A DNA stretch of 64,000 nt from Bacteroidaceae bacterium (GCA_017448825.1 JAFSKR010000068.1:1-64000), one strand, 5' to 3'; counted from the stretch's first letter, positions 1-8,383 are shown. Program-made: numbers and translations. Notes: a model not told the origin generated them from the sequence alone.

Positions 1-58
1 ATCAAAAAGTCAACGCTTCCTTATGTCGTTCTATGTCTGCCGTTCTATCCGTTCATTG

Positions 59-859
59 TCATTTTAATAGGTTTCTATTCTCGTCGTTCTCCAACACGCG
101 CATTTGGTTGATGGCAATCAGATTGAGGCGCACAAGGCGGTCACCTTGTGGCACTCCCTCGTCAATGAGAACGGCATTGATGTTCTCCATGTTTGCCAGG
201 CAAATGAGTTCGTTGATGGAAGCATAGTCGCGGATGTTGCCTTTCAGTTCTGAATGGGCTTCACGCCATTGCTTGGCTGTCTGTCCGAACATGGCAACGT
301 TGAGTACGTCCGCTTCCTCTGCATAGATGATGCTGGCTTGTGCCGCCGTCACCTCTTCAGGAATCAAGTTCTGCTTGATGGCATCCGTGTGGATGCGATA
401 GTTAATCTTCGACAATTCACGCTTGGCCGTCCATCCAAGTTGCTTCTGCTCATCGTCTTTCAGTCGTTGGAATTCTCGAATCAGATAGACCTTGAACTCA
501 GGGCTAATCCACATGGCAAACTCAAAGGCAATGTCCTTGTGGGCGTAGGTGCCACCATAACGTCCTGCCTTCGAGATAATGCCGATGGCATTAGTCTTCT
601 CTGTCCACTCTTTGGCGCTGAGACGGAAACGATTCAGCCCAGCCTGACTTTTAATTATGTCGAATTCGGCACAATTAAAATTCGGGTTCATCAACCGTTC
701 CCAGATTCCAAGGAACTCTATGGTATTGCGGTTGCGCAGCCAGTTAGAGAAGAAGAATTCACCATCCTTAGCCTTCAGCATGTCTGTAAGGCAGATGTAA
801 TCGTTTTCATTCTGCTTAATGACCGTTATCTGCGTGTTCTGTACTGTTATCTTTGCCAT
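59..859 (-). CDS. KilA-N domain protein
   Basis: A 266-aa protein resembling the KilA-N family of phage and Bacteroidetes DNA-binding proteins. The N-terminal ~130 residues carry the family hallmarks: an LTDM-like start of the fold, a central GRYGGTYAHKDIAFEFAMWI stretch, and then WISPEFKVYLIREFQRLK near residue 120. The C-terminal half is helical and has no domain I can name. KilA-N proteins are mostly phage-derived, and the chromosomal copies have no settled function. The gene stands alone and reads left towards the window edge. A good promoter lies just upstream on the minus strand (-7 TAACTTTG). No signal peptide or membrane segment is visible. Family call fairly sure; role unknown. Confidence 0.8.
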   Translation of the reverse strand: MAKITVQNTQITVIKQNENDYICLTDMLKAKDGEFFFSNWLRNRNTIEFLGIWERLMNPNFNCAEFDIIKSQAGLNRFRLSAKEWTEKTNAIGIISKAGRYGGTYAHKDIAFEFAMWISPEFKVYLIREFQRLKDDEQKQLGWTAKRELSKINYRIHTDAIKQNLIPEEVTAAQASIIYAEEADVLNVAMFGQTAKQWREAHSELKGNIRDYASINELICLANMENINAVLIDEGVPQGDRLVRLNLIAINQMRVLENDENRNLLK

Positions 860-890
860 ATTGTCTGCCGCATTACACAGCTTTGCGCTG

Positions 891-922
891 CAAAGTTAAT
901 CATTTTCACCAATTATAGGCAA
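891..922 (-). promoter_or_regulatory. Promoter for KilA-N gene
   Basis: On the minus strand TAACTTTG (complement of 891-898) matches the Bacteroidetes -7 consensus TAnnTTTG. A TTG lies about 21 nt upstream (complement of 920-922). The start codon at 859 follows after about 30 nt. The rest of 923-1150 shows no gene or convincing structure. Confidence 0.6.
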
Positions 923-1151
923 CTTGCCATGTTAAATAAGGTGAAGAAACCGATTTCTGCATCGTTTTTGCGTCAAAATATCACCTTCACCTTTCCTTTC
1001 CCTTACTTTTTGAATCAATTCGTGTCCATACTTACCAGCGACACATAAACCTTGGTACTATTGACACTCCACTTTCCTTGTTTTTCGTTGACCTTGAATT
1101 ATTAACTGCCGTTGAATCCTACGTACTATAAAGCAAAAATACCTTTTTTGT

Positions 1152-1182
1152 TTTGTATTGTGCTCATTTAATCGTACCTTTG
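1152..1182 (+). promoter_or_regulatory. Promoter for der operon
   Basis: TTTG at 1152-1155 and TACCTTTG at 1175-1182, spaced by 19 nt, match the Bacteroidetes sigma-ABfr consensus. The predicted leader is about 115 nt and contains a small ORF (1220-1315) that overlaps the der start. Confidence 0.65.
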
Positions 1183-1302
1183 CACCCGATTTCAGAGCCG
1201 CAACAGTTCTATCCGAAGGATGGGAAAGCCATCTGGGGCGGTGAGTAGTAACCCGAAAAAGGTGATTATGGCTATCAGTTCGAAAGAATTACTGAAAAGA
1301 TT

Positions 1303-2616
1303 ATGGCAAATTTAGTAGCGATTGTGGGGCGTCCCAATGTGGGAAAATCGACCCTTTTCAACAGATTGACAAAGACTCGTCACGCCATTGTGAGTGATGA
1401 GGCTGGCACGACTCGCGACCGTCAGTACGGCAAGTGCGAGTGGGGTAACAAGGAATTTTCGGTGGTCGATACCGGCGGTTGGGTGGTCAACTCGGACGAT
1501 GTGTTCGAGGAGGAAATCCGACGTCAGGTGCGCATCGCCATTGAGGAGTGCGACGTGATTCTCTTCATGGTGGATGTGCGTGTGGGGGTGACTGACCTTG
1601 ACCAGCAGGTGGCTGACATCTTGCGCAGGAGCAAGTTGCCAGTGTTTGTGGTGGCGAACAAGGTGGACAGCAACGAGCACCGCTATGGTGCTGCTGAGTT
1701 CTACGGTCTTGGATTGGGCGACCCCTATTGTGTCAGTTCGCTGACGGGCAGCGGAACGGGCGATTTGCTCGATGCCGTGGTGGGTAGTTTCACGAAGGAG
1801 ATGGGCGAGGTGATGGAAGAGGACATTCCGAGAATTGCCGTGGTGGGTCGTCCCAATGCGGGCAAGTCGTCGCTCATCAACGCATTCTTGGACGACAACC
1901 GCAACGTGGTGACCGACATCGCTGGCACTACGCGCGACTCCATCTACACGAAGTACGAGAAGTTCGGCTTCAACTTCTATTTGGTGGATACTGCTGGCAT
2001 CCGCAAGAAGAACAAGGTGACGGAAGATTTGGAGTACTATTCGGTGATGCGCAGCATCCGTGCCATCGAGAATTCCGACGTGTGTGTGCTCATGGTGGAT
2101 GCCACCCGAGGCATCGAGGGGCAGGACATCAACATCTTCCAACTGGTGCAGAAGAACCAGAAAGGTCTGGTGGTGGTGGTGAACAAGTGGGACTTGGTGG
2201 AAAACAAGACGAACGAGGCGATTCGCCACTTTGAGCATGCCATCCGTGAGCGTTTCGCACCTTTCACCGACTTCACCATCATCTTTGCATCGACAGTGAC
2301 CAAGCAGCGCATTTTCAAGGTGCTGGAGGAAGCACAGAAAGCCTATCAGGCACGCACGAACAAGGTCTCCACGGCGAAACTGAACGAGGTGATGCTGCCC
2401 ATCATCGAGGCCACGCCGCCGCCATCGCTGAAGGGCAAGTACATCAAGATTAAGTATGTGATGCAGATACCTGGCACGAGGGTTCCCTCGTTTGTGTTCT
2501 ACGCCAACTTGCCGCAGTATGTGAAGGAGCCATACAAACGTTTTTTGGAGAACCAGATACGTGAGCATTGGAACTTCAAGGGCACGCCTATCAATGTGTA
2601 TATCAGGCAGAAGTAA
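1303..2616 (+). CDS. der: Ribosome-assembly GTPase Der (EngA)
   Basis: A 437-aa double GTPase needed for maturation of the 50S subunit. Two complete G domains are visible. The first has GRPNVGKST at residues 9-17, a DTGGW switch and NKVD. The second has GRPNAGKSS near residue 182, DTAG and NKWD near 294. The C-terminal ~85 residues form the usual KH-like domain, ending in VYIRQK. Length and order are normal. The ATG at 1303 gives the standard N-terminus. A lipoprotein gene and a symporter gene follow closely on the same strand, so the three are probably co-transcribed. No Shine-Dalgarno sequence is visible, as is usual in Bacteroidetes. Confidence 0.97.
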   Translation: MANLVAIVGRPNVGKSTLFNRLTKTRHAIVSDEAGTTRDRQYGKCEWGNKEFSVVDTGGWVVNSDDVFEEEIRRQVRIAIEECDVILFMVDVRVGVTDLDQQVADILRRSKLPVFVVANKVDSNEHRYGAAEFYGLGLGDPYCVSSLTGSGTGDLLDAVVGSFTKEMGEVMEEDIPRIAVVGRPNAGKSSLINAFLDDNRNVVTDIAGTTRDSIYTKYEKFGFNFYLVDTAGIRKKNKVTEDLEYYSVMRSIRAIENSDVCVLMVDATRGIEGQDINIFQLVQKNQKGLVVVVNKWDLVENKTNEAIRHFEHAIRERFAPFTDFTIIFASTVTKQRIFKVLEEAQKAYQARTNKVSTAKLNEVMLPIIEATPPPSLKGKYIKIKYVMQIPGTRVPSFVFYANLPQYVKEPYKRFLENQIREHWNFKGTPINVYIRQK

Positions 2617-2641
2617 AGTCATGTACCATTCACCATTAGCC

Positions 2642-3037
2642 ATGCGGTGTGCTCGATACTTGTTAGTGATTGGATTGTCGTGTCTCGTTTCTTGTCAGGA
2701 AAAGACTTTCGAAGAGGCTGCTAAGGAGACACTGAAGGGTGCGTTGGAGGCTCTCAACCGAGATGACTACGACGCCTACTTGCAGTATGTGGACTTCGGC
2801 ACGGAAATGGATTCGGCACAGGAGGTCTTCATGCGCAACGTGCTCAAGCAGCATCTTGGCTGGCAGCGTGCAGAGCGTGCTGCTGTGGTGTCGATTGACA
2901 TGATTGATGCCCAGATGCAGAGCGACAGCGTTTACACGGTCTATTATCAATACACCTTTGCCGATAGCACGAAGGAAGTGGCATCGCAGAAGATGGTGCG
3001 GCATGGCGAGAAATGGAAAATACGACTGAGGAACTGA
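2642..3037 (+). CDS. Small lipoprotein, DUF4878/NTF2-like
   Basis: A predicted 131-aa lipoprotein. From the ATG at 2642 the protein has a short hydrophobic signal ending in a lipobox LVSC, with Cys18 as the likely lipidated residue. An ATG at 2621 would only add seven residues in front. The remaining ~110 residues look like the DUF4878/NTF2-like fold: an N-terminal helix pair (AAKETLKGALEALNRDDYDA), then alternating strands ending in GEKWKIRLRN. Its ligand is unknown. It starts 25 nt after der and its stop lies 3 nt before the symporter ATG, which points to one transcript. Lipoprotein call fairly sure; the DUF assignment is by pattern only. Confidence 0.7.
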   Translation: MRCARYLLVIGLSCLVSCQEKTFEEAAKETLKGALEALNRDDYDAYLQYVDFGTEMDSAQEVFMRNVLKQHLGWQRAERAAVVSIDMIDAQMQSDSVYTVYYQYTFADSTKEVASQKMVRHGEKWKIRLRN

Positions 3038-3040
3038 AGT

Positions 3041-4426
3041 ATGAGTAGCGACAAAAACATCTTTGTATCCAAAGTGGGTGCCATCCTTGCCGCAGCAGGC
3101 AGTGCTGTGGGTTTGGGCAACGTGTGGCGATTCCCCACCGAGACAGGTACCAACGGTGGTGCCGCTTTCCTGCTTATCTATGTGTTTTTCATGCTCTTGC
3201 TTGCCATGCCCATCATGGTGACGGAGTTCGTCATTGGCCGTCATGGAGGCAGCGATGTGACCGACTCGTTCCTGAAGATGAGCGGTGGCCGCAAAGGCTG
3301 GAAGTGGATGGGCTTGCTGCCTGTGGTCAGTGGTTTCTTGGTGCTTAGCTACTATTCGGTGGTGGCAGGATGGACGCTTCACTATGCTTTCGAAGCCTTG
3401 ATGAATGGCTTTGCCGGCAAGACCTCAGACGAGTTCACCGCCGATTTCGCGGCCTTCTCATCTGATTCCCTTATGCCCGTCTGTTGGACAGCACTGATTA
3501 TTGCGATGACCTGCGGCATTGTTGCTCTCGGAGTGCAACGCGGCATAGAGCGGGGTTCCAAAATCATGATGCCCCTGCTGTTTGTCTTCATCTTGGTGTT
3601 GGTCGTCTGTTCCCTTTCTCTGCCGAACGCAAGTTTGGGTTTGCAGTTCCTCTTCCAACCCGACTTCTCCAAAGTCACGGGTTCGGTGATTCTCAGTGCG
3701 ATGGGGCAAGCCTTCTTTTCGCTCAGCGTCGGGTTGGGATGCCTCTGCACCTACGCTTGCTATTTTCGCAAGGATGTTGACCTGATGAAAGATGGCATCA
3801 ATGTCGCCAGCATCGACACCCTCGTTGCCCTGCTCAGCGGACTCATCATCTTCCCAGCCGTCTATTCCATCCAGGGTTTGCAGCCCGACGCAGGCCCCTC
3901 TTTGGTGTTTGTCACCCTGCCTAACGTCTTCCAGCAGGTGTTTGGCGGCATCCCGGTGTTGGCATACCTTTTCTCCTTGATATTCTACCTGTTACTCGTC
4001 ATGGCAGCCCTCACCAGCAGTATCTCCATGCTTGAGATGTCGGTCGCTTACTTCCACAAGAACCTCCATCTCTCTCGTCCCTTGGCAGCCGTGCTGGTCA
4101 GCGTGGTGTGCATGTTTTTAGCCACTTTCTGTTCATGGTCTTTTGGCGATTGGAAAGACGTGACCCTCTTCGGCATGGGCTTCTTCGACCTCTTCGACTT
4201 CCTCGTCGCCAAGCTCATCATGCCAGTGGGGGGCATGCTCATGTGCATCTTCTTGGGTTGGGTGGTCGATGAAAAGGTGTTCCGTGCTGAGATGACCAAC
4301 AACGGTACCCTCCGCTCCCCCCTCTATCCCACCTTCCGTTTCATCATCCGCTATCTCGCCCCCCTCTGTATCTTCCTCATATTTGCCAACGAGTTGGGCC
4401 TCTTCAACTTTTTCACCGAAGCATAA
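3041..4426 (+). CDS. NSS-family sodium-dependent symporter
   Basis: A 461-aa polytopic inner-membrane protein of the neurotransmitter:sodium symporter (SNF/LeuT) family. These couple sodium entry to uptake of amino acids or related solutes. The N-terminal signature (GAILAAAGSAVGLGNVWRFP, residues 12-31) is the first transmembrane helix with the unwound sodium/substrate site. Roughly eleven hydrophobic segments follow, and the length is typical of bacterial members. The substrate cannot be read from the sequence. The gene starts 3 nt after the lipoprotein stop codon and is followed by a cluster of palindromes that probably terminates transcription. Confidence 0.93.
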   Translation: MSSDKNIFVSKVGAILAAAGSAVGLGNVWRFPTETGTNGGAAFLLIYVFFMLLLAMPIMVTEFVIGRHGGSDVTDSFLKMSGGRKGWKWMGLLPVVSGFLVLSYYSVVAGWTLHYAFEALMNGFAGKTSDEFTADFAAFSSDSLMPVCWTALIIAMTCGIVALGVQRGIERGSKIMMPLLFVFILVLVVCSLSLPNASLGLQFLFQPDFSKVTGSVILSAMGQAFFSLSVGLGCLCTYACYFRKDVDLMKDGINVASIDTLVALLSGLIIFPAVYSIQGLQPDAGPSLVFVTLPNVFQQVFGGIPVLAYLFSLIFYLLLVMAALTSSISMLEMSVAYFHKNLHLSRPLAAVLVSVVCMFLATFCSWSFGDWKDVTLFGMGFFDLFDFLVAKLIMPVGGMLMCIFLGWVVDEKVFRAEMTNNGTLRSPLYPTFRFIIRYLAPLCIFLIFANELGLFNFFTEA

Positions 4427-4450
4427 GTGATGCTTTCGACACCTCTAAAC

Positions 4451-4517
4451 CGACGTGCCCCACGTCGGTCGACCGATGTGCCCCACGTCGCCTCACCGAC
4501 GTGGGGCACGTCGTTTT
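4451..4517 (+). terminator. Triple palindrome with terminator
   Basis: Three 17-bp palindromes follow the symporter gene: CGACGTG-CCC-CACGTCG (4451-4467), a one-mismatch copy (4474-4490) and an inverted copy with a GGG loop (4497-4513). TTTT comes directly after the last. Each can fold alone, and copy 3 can pair with copy 1 or copy 2. The last one plus the T-run fits a factor-independent terminator. Confidence 0.6.
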
Positions 4518-4587
4518 ACCCTTCTGCCGATGTCCTAAAAAGGCTGCATGAAAACTCTATATGAAACCCTCAGAAAACACCTCCCCA

Positions 4588-4816
4588 GAAGACACGAGCA
4601 TGAGAGCGGAGTGATGACGAGCGTGAGGGCAAAGTGATGACGAGCATCAGAGCCGAGTGATAACGGGCAAGAGGACTCGGAAGACACGGGCAAGAGGCGG
4701 AGCAAGATACGGGCAAGAGAACTCGGAAGACACGGGGCACAGTCTTCCGAGACGACGGGCATGAGGACGAGGAAGACATTGGCAACAGAGTTAGGAAGAC
4801 CTTGGCAACAGACTTG
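4588..4816. repeat. Degenerate 23-bp tandem repeat array
   Basis: Ten head-to-tail units of 21-25 bp, mostly 23. Each begins GAAGACA or GATGACG and contains a core like ACGGGCAAGAG, drifting to ACGAGCATGAG and ATTGGCAACAG. Unit starts are about 4588, 4613, 4636, 4659, 4680, 4704, 4726, 4749, 4772 and 4795. The period is not a multiple of three, so a coding role is unlikely. The same unit, reverse-complemented, forms the array at 52631-52748. Confidence 0.8.
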
Positions 4817-4902
4817 AGTGAACATTGAGGGTCACCCTTTTTCATGCGAGATTCCCGCTTTGCGCCTTTTTTGTGCTCGATTCAAAAAAAGTTGAGGAAA
4901 AG

Positions 4903-4934
4903 TTTGGTGTTTTCACTTATATTTGTTTACTTTG
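4903..4934 (+). promoter_or_regulatory. Possible promoter of structured leader
   Basis: TTTG at 4903-4906 and TTACTTTG at 4927-4934 are spaced by 20 nt. The second element has one mismatch to TAnnTTTG. It would start a transcript near 4941 that runs through the structured region into the gene at 5368. Confidence 0.4.
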
Positions 4935-4940
4935 CCATCG

Positions 4941-5367
4941 AGATTCCGCTGAATGTGGCTTTTCGGAGTTGCAGATGCGGGAGCAGCCTCTGGGCTGCAA
5001 GACATATTAGGAAGCGCGTACGCTTATTTCCTGTCTGAGAATCTGGACAATTCGCAACCAGGAAAGGTTTTATGCACGAAATGACTCGTGCGGAAAAGAA
5101 AGGACGTTACTCGCTCTTCTTCGATTGTATGATGTAAGACAGTTCCACTGTGTACATATACATCGAAGGTGTGAGCTGTATCTTCTACCCCTATTCTTTC
5201 CGCACAGGTCAGTCCAGAACCTTCAGACAGAGAACAGGCAAAGGCTCACACCTTTCTTTTGTGCCTTATTCTCCACCCCAACCCTTTGTGAAGTCGTTCC
5301 GTTGAGCCGGAGGAACACCCTAAACCATGACTATTTTATAATAATACCCCCCCCAAAACTTAATCCT
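4941..5367 (+). other. Structured gene-free leader region
   Basis: About 430 nt with no convincing gene but several strong complementary stretches: GCAGCC/GGCTGC (4983-4998), a hairpin around 5001-5034 with a CGTA loop, and GCACGA/TCGTGC (5074-5090). Two long-range pairs also interleave: GTGCGGAAA at 5088-5096 with 5197-5205, and the 11-bp AAGGTGTGAGC at 5166-5176 with 5244-5254. The interleaving would make a pseudoknot. It could be a long regulatory leader or a separate small RNA. I do not recognise a known RNA family. A run of eight or more C sits at 5347-5354, just before the next gene. Confidence 0.4.
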
Positions 5368-5964
5368 ATGAAAAAGTATTTATTGCTGTTCGCCTTGCTG
5401 ACAGGGGCGGCTCTTTTGAATGCACAAACTCAGCGCACACAAGTTCAACAGAGAAGTACGACGCAATCTACAGTGAAGACGTTCACCCTTTCCAACGGAA
5501 AATTGGGTCCTGTGCAGGTAGGGGCAAGGTTTGACAACATTCCTGCCACTTATGCAGGATTGTATGACAAATACACAAAGAAAACACAGACAATGGAAGA
5601 TATGGACGGGGAATGGACAATGGTATATTACCAGTTTACCAAGGCTGGCAAAAACATTTTCCGTGTTGATATTGATGATAGCAGGCTCATCTCCTCTATC
5701 ACCCTGCAAGCAGGGTCTGCTTCCATTGTCAAAACTCCAGACGGTTTTTATGTTGGCTATCCTGCTCGTAACCTCTTCACAAAAAAACGTATGGAGTGGA
5801 ACACCTACTATGACGGGGATGTGTTTGGCATCAGCGGGCACTACACCTTCAGGGTGAGCAGTAATGACCTCATCAATACCGATGTTCCTCAGAACGTCAA
5901 CCAGTTCAAATCCACAGCAAAAGTCAATTCTATTATATATAGTAGTATGGTGGACGCTTATTAA
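5368..5964 (+). CDS. Secreted protein of unknown function
   Basis: A 198-aa protein with a clear signal peptide: MKKYLLLF start, hydrophobic core, likely cleavage after LNAQ near residue 20. A longer reading starting at 5125 would put the signal peptide in the middle of the protein, so I chose the ATG at 5368. A Gln/Thr-rich linker (residues 20-36) precedes a mostly beta-strand domain with many aromatic residues. I recognise no family. It stands between the structured leader and a duplicated promoter region, so it is probably monocistronic. Signal peptide and reading frame are solid; function unknown. Confidence 0.7.
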   Translation: MKKYLLLFALLTGAALLNAQTQRTQVQQRSTTQSTVKTFTLSNGKLGPVQVGARFDNIPATYAGLYDKYTKKTQTMEDMDGEWTMVYYQFTKAGKNIFRVDIDDSRLISSITLQAGSASIVKTPDGFYVGYPARNLFTKKRMEWNTYYDGDVFGISGHYTFRVSSNDLINTDVPQNVNQFKSTAKVNSIIYSSMVDAY

Positions 5965-6010
5965 GGGACTTGCACCAGTCGCAAGAAAAACAATAACCTT
6001 TTATTTATTA

Positions 6011-6168
6011 GCCGAAGTTACTCGCGTTCGACAAAAACAAGAAAAATGTGGCTTTTTTCTTGCTTTTGTGCTCACTTAATCGTAACGTTGGCTTCGCCGA
6101 AGTTACTTTCGTTCGGAAAAATTCAAATAAATTTGGTTTTTCACTCACTTATTCGTAACTTTGCAGCC
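6011..6168 (+). repeat. Duplicated promoter segment before tig
   Basis: Two related copies of about 75-80 bp lie in tandem (6011-6091 and 6097-6168). Both start with GCCGAAGTTACT and CGTTCG. Both end with a CTCACTTA-(A/T)TCGTAAC stretch at the -7 position. The downstream copy has an intact TAACTTTG; the upstream copy reads TAACGTTG and is probably weak or dead. Confidence 0.55.
6132..6163 (+). promoter_or_regulatory. Promoter of tig
   Basis: TTTG at 6132-6135, a 20-nt spacer, then TAACTTTG at 6156-6163: a near-perfect Bacteroidetes promoter. The leader to the tig ATG is about 80 nt. Confidence 0.7.
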
Positions 6169-6248
6169 GATTTGAATGTTTGGCGACTGATGAAAGGGAT
6201 TCAGTTGCCAAATATTGGTGTGAAAATTATAAATTAAGGTAATAAAAT

Positions 6249-7580
6249 ATGAACATTTCAGTAGAGAACATTGACAAGGTGAATGCGGTCATCACAGCCG
6301 TGGTGGAACCTGCCGACTATACGGAGAAGTATGAGAAGGCTATCAAGGACGCAAAGAAAAAAATGAATATGCCGGGTTTCCGCCCTGGCATGGTGCCTGT
6401 AGGCTTGATTAAGAAGCAGTTTGGTGTGAGCCTTCTGGCTGAGGAGGTGAACAAGCTCTTGCAGGATGGTTTGTTCGATTACATTCGTGAAAACAAAATC
6501 AACATGTTGGGTGAACCTCTTCCTACCGAGGACAACAATAAGGTGGAACTGAAAGAGGGCGAGAGCTTCACGTTTAAGTTCGACTTGGCAATTGCTCCTG
6601 AGTTTGAGGTGAAATTGGACAAGAAGGATAAGATTGACTACTACAATGTGGATGTGACTGACCAGATGGTGGAGAATCAGGTGGATATGTACCGTCAGCG
6701 TGGTGGCAACTATGAGAAAGTGGATTCGTATGAGGACAATGATATGGTGAAGGGTGTCATCACGGAGCTGGATGTGGAGAACCCTGTGACGGCTGAGAAT
6801 GTGGTGATGTTGCCGAAGTATTTCAAGAACGATGACCAGAAGAAACTCTTCGATGGTGTGAAAGTGAATGACATTGTGACGTTCAACCCATCGGTGGCAT
6901 ACGATAACAACGAGGCTGAACTGACTTCTCTCCTGAAGGTGGAGAAGGAGGATGCCTTGAATCACAAGGGCGAGTTCAACTTCCAGATTACGGAGATTAC
7001 CCGTTTTGTGCCAGGCCCGTTCAATCAGGAATTGTTCGACACCGTGTTCCCTGGTGGTGGAGTGAAGAGCGAGGATGAGTTCCGCACCAAGGTGAAGGAA
7101 CTGATTTCCAGCCAGTTCAAGAAGGACAGTGACTACAAGTTTGTCCTTGATGTGCGCAAGTATGTGACAGAGAAGGTGGGCAAACTGGAATTCCCAGAGG
7201 AAAAACTGAAGAAGATTCTGTTGGCTAATACTGGTGACCAAGCAAAGGTGGACGCTCAGTTTGAAAAGAGTATTGAGGAACTGACATGGCATCTCATCAA
7301 GGAGAAACTGGTGGAGCAGAACGAAATCAAGGTGAATGACGAGGATGTGAAGAACATGGCGAAGGAAGTGACTCGTATGCAGTTTGCTCAATATGGTATG
7401 TTGAACATTCCTGACGAGTATTTGGAGAACTCTGTGAAGGAAATGTTGAAGAAGCGTGAGACGGTTGACAACTTGATTGATCGCTGTATAGAGGTGAAGT
7501 TGGGCGCAACTTTGAAGGAGAAGGTCGCGCTGAATGAGAAGACTGTGAGTGCAGAAGAGTTCAATAAGTCCTTTGAATAA
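6249..7580 (+). CDS. tig: Trigger factor
   Basis: A 443-aa ribosome-associated chaperone that shields nascent chains at the exit tunnel. The ribosome-binding signature GFRPGMVPVGLIKKQFG lies near residues 43-59, at the tip of the N-terminal domain. The middle part is divergent from the FKBP-type proline isomerase domain of enterobacterial trigger factors, as is normal for Bacteroidetes homologues. The long charged helical C-terminus is the cradle that holds substrates. clpP and clpX follow on the same strand; this tig-clpP-clpX order is widespread in bacteria. A hairpin downstream suggests it is at least partly terminated before clpP. Confidence 0.95.
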   Translation: MNISVENIDKVNAVITAVVEPADYTEKYEKAIKDAKKKMNMPGFRPGMVPVGLIKKQFGVSLLAEEVNKLLQDGLFDYIRENKINMLGEPLPTEDNNKVELKEGESFTFKFDLAIAPEFEVKLDKKDKIDYYNVDVTDQMVENQVDMYRQRGGNYEKVDSYEDNDMVKGVITELDVENPVTAENVVMLPKYFKNDDQKKLFDGVKVNDIVTFNPSVAYDNNEAELTSLLKVEKEDALNHKGEFNFQITEITRFVPGPFNQELFDTVFPGGGVKSEDEFRTKVKELISSQFKKDSDYKFVLDVRKYVTEKVGKLEFPEEKLKKILLANTGDQAKVDAQFEKSIEELTWHLIKEKLVEQNEIKVNDEDVKNMAKEVTRMQFAQYGMLNIPDEYLENSVKEMLKKRETVDNLIDRCIEVKLGATLKEKVALNEKTVSAEEFNKSFE

Positions 7581-7624
7581 ATAGGATATTGGAGAACTGA
7601 CGAACTCAAAAACTTAAAAACATT

Positions 7625-7664
7625 AAAAAAAGTGGTTGGAATTTTTGTTCTACCCACTTTTTTT
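7625..7664. terminator. Terminator between tig and clpP
   Basis: A perfect 11-bp stem, AAAAAAAGTGG (7625-7635) with CCACTTTTTTT (7654-7664). Its A-rich and T-rich arms would stop transcription in either direction. It overlaps the clpP promoter. Confidence 0.65.
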
Positions 7665-7673
7665 ATATCTTTG
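7644..7673 (+). promoter_or_regulatory. Promoter of clpP
   Basis: TTTG at 7644-7647 and TATCTTTG at 7666-7673, with an 18-nt spacer. The first element sits in the loop of the tig terminator hairpin and the spacer covers its 3' arm. Confidence 0.6.
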
Positions 7674-7714
7674 CAATCTGAAAGATATTTTTAGAAGATT
7701 ATTAGGAACAAAGT

Positions 7715-8383
7715 ATGATGAACGATTTTCAGAAATATGCTACTAAGCATTTGGGAATGAGTAGTTTAATGCTCGATGATGTAATGAAAGCACAGGCTGG
7801 TTATTTGAATCCTTACATATTGGAAGAACGACAGCTGAATGTCACTCAACTGGATGTTTTCTCACGGTTAATGATGGATAGAATCATTTTTCTGGGTACG
7901 GAGGTGAACGACTATACTGCTAACGTGTTGCAAGCACAGATGCTCTATTTGGACAGTGTGGATAGCGCGAAAGATATCAGTATCTATATCAACTCTCCAG
8001 GTGGTAGTGTGTACGCAGGTCTTGGCATCTATGATACGATGCAGTTTATCAACAGCGACGTGCAGACCATCTGCACGGGTATGGCTGCTTCGATGGCTGC
8101 CGTGTTGCTGGTGGCTGGCAAGGAGGGCAAGCGTAGTGCGTTGCCGCACAGCCGCATTATGATTCACCAGCCGATGGGCGGTGCACAGGGTCAGGCGAGT
8201 GACATTGAGATTACGGCTCGTGAGATTCAGAAGTTGAAAAAGGAGCTTTATACCATCATCAGTGACCACAGCCATCAGCCTTTTGACAAGGTGTGGGCAG
8301 ACAGTGACCGTGACTATTGGATGACTGCCGAGGAGGCCAAGGAGTATGGCATGGTGGATGAAGTATTGGTGAGAAAGGTGTAA
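7715..8383 (+). CDS. clpP: ATP-dependent Clp protease, ClpP
   Basis: A 222-aa serine protease subunit that forms the tetradecameric chamber of ClpXP. The nucleophile Ser126 lies in GMAASMAAVL and His151 in MIHQPMGG. The catalytic Asp is expected about 50 residues later, in the usual place. YINSPGGSVYAG (residues 91-102) is the glycine-rich oxyanion region. Two adjacent Met codons (7715 and 7718) are both possible starts. The ~25-residue N-terminal extension before the mature fold is like that of other Bacteroidetes ClpP proteins and may be processed. clpX follows 83 nt downstream. Confidence 0.96.
   Translation: MMNDFQKYATKHLGMSSLMLDDVMKAQAGYLNPYILEERQLNVTQLDVFSRLMMDRIIFLGTEVNDYTANVLQAQMLYLDSVDSAKDISIYINSPGGSVYAGLGIYDTMQFINSDVQTICTGMAASMAAVLLVAGKEGKRSALPHSRIMIHQPMGGAQGQASDIEITAREIQKLKKELYTIISDHSHQPFDKVWADSDRDYWMTAEEAKEYGMVDEVLVRKV

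Noticed and set aside
254..1048. A 264-aa plus-strand frame opposite the KilA-N gene
   Set aside because: It mirrors the KilA-N coding sequence, and its composition is not protein-like. The minus gene has a family match and a promoter.
1312..2643. A 443-aa open frame on the minus strand opposite der
   Set aside because: It is a shadow of der, with His/Arg/Leu-rich composition and no domain; der itself is unmistakable.
4588..4816. A CRISPR array
   Set aside because: The units are head-to-tail with drifting sequence; there are no constant repeats with unique spacers and no cas genes nearby.
4535..4845. Minus-strand frames of 91-96 aa across the 23-bp array
   Set aside because: They arise from the tandem repeat, whose period is not divisible by three. 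There is no promoter or conserved product.
4941..5367. RNase P RNA, tmRNA or 6S RNA
   Set aside because: No conserved RNase P core, no tRNA-like ends for tmRNA, and interleaved stems rather than the single long 6S hairpin. Left as an unassigned structured region.
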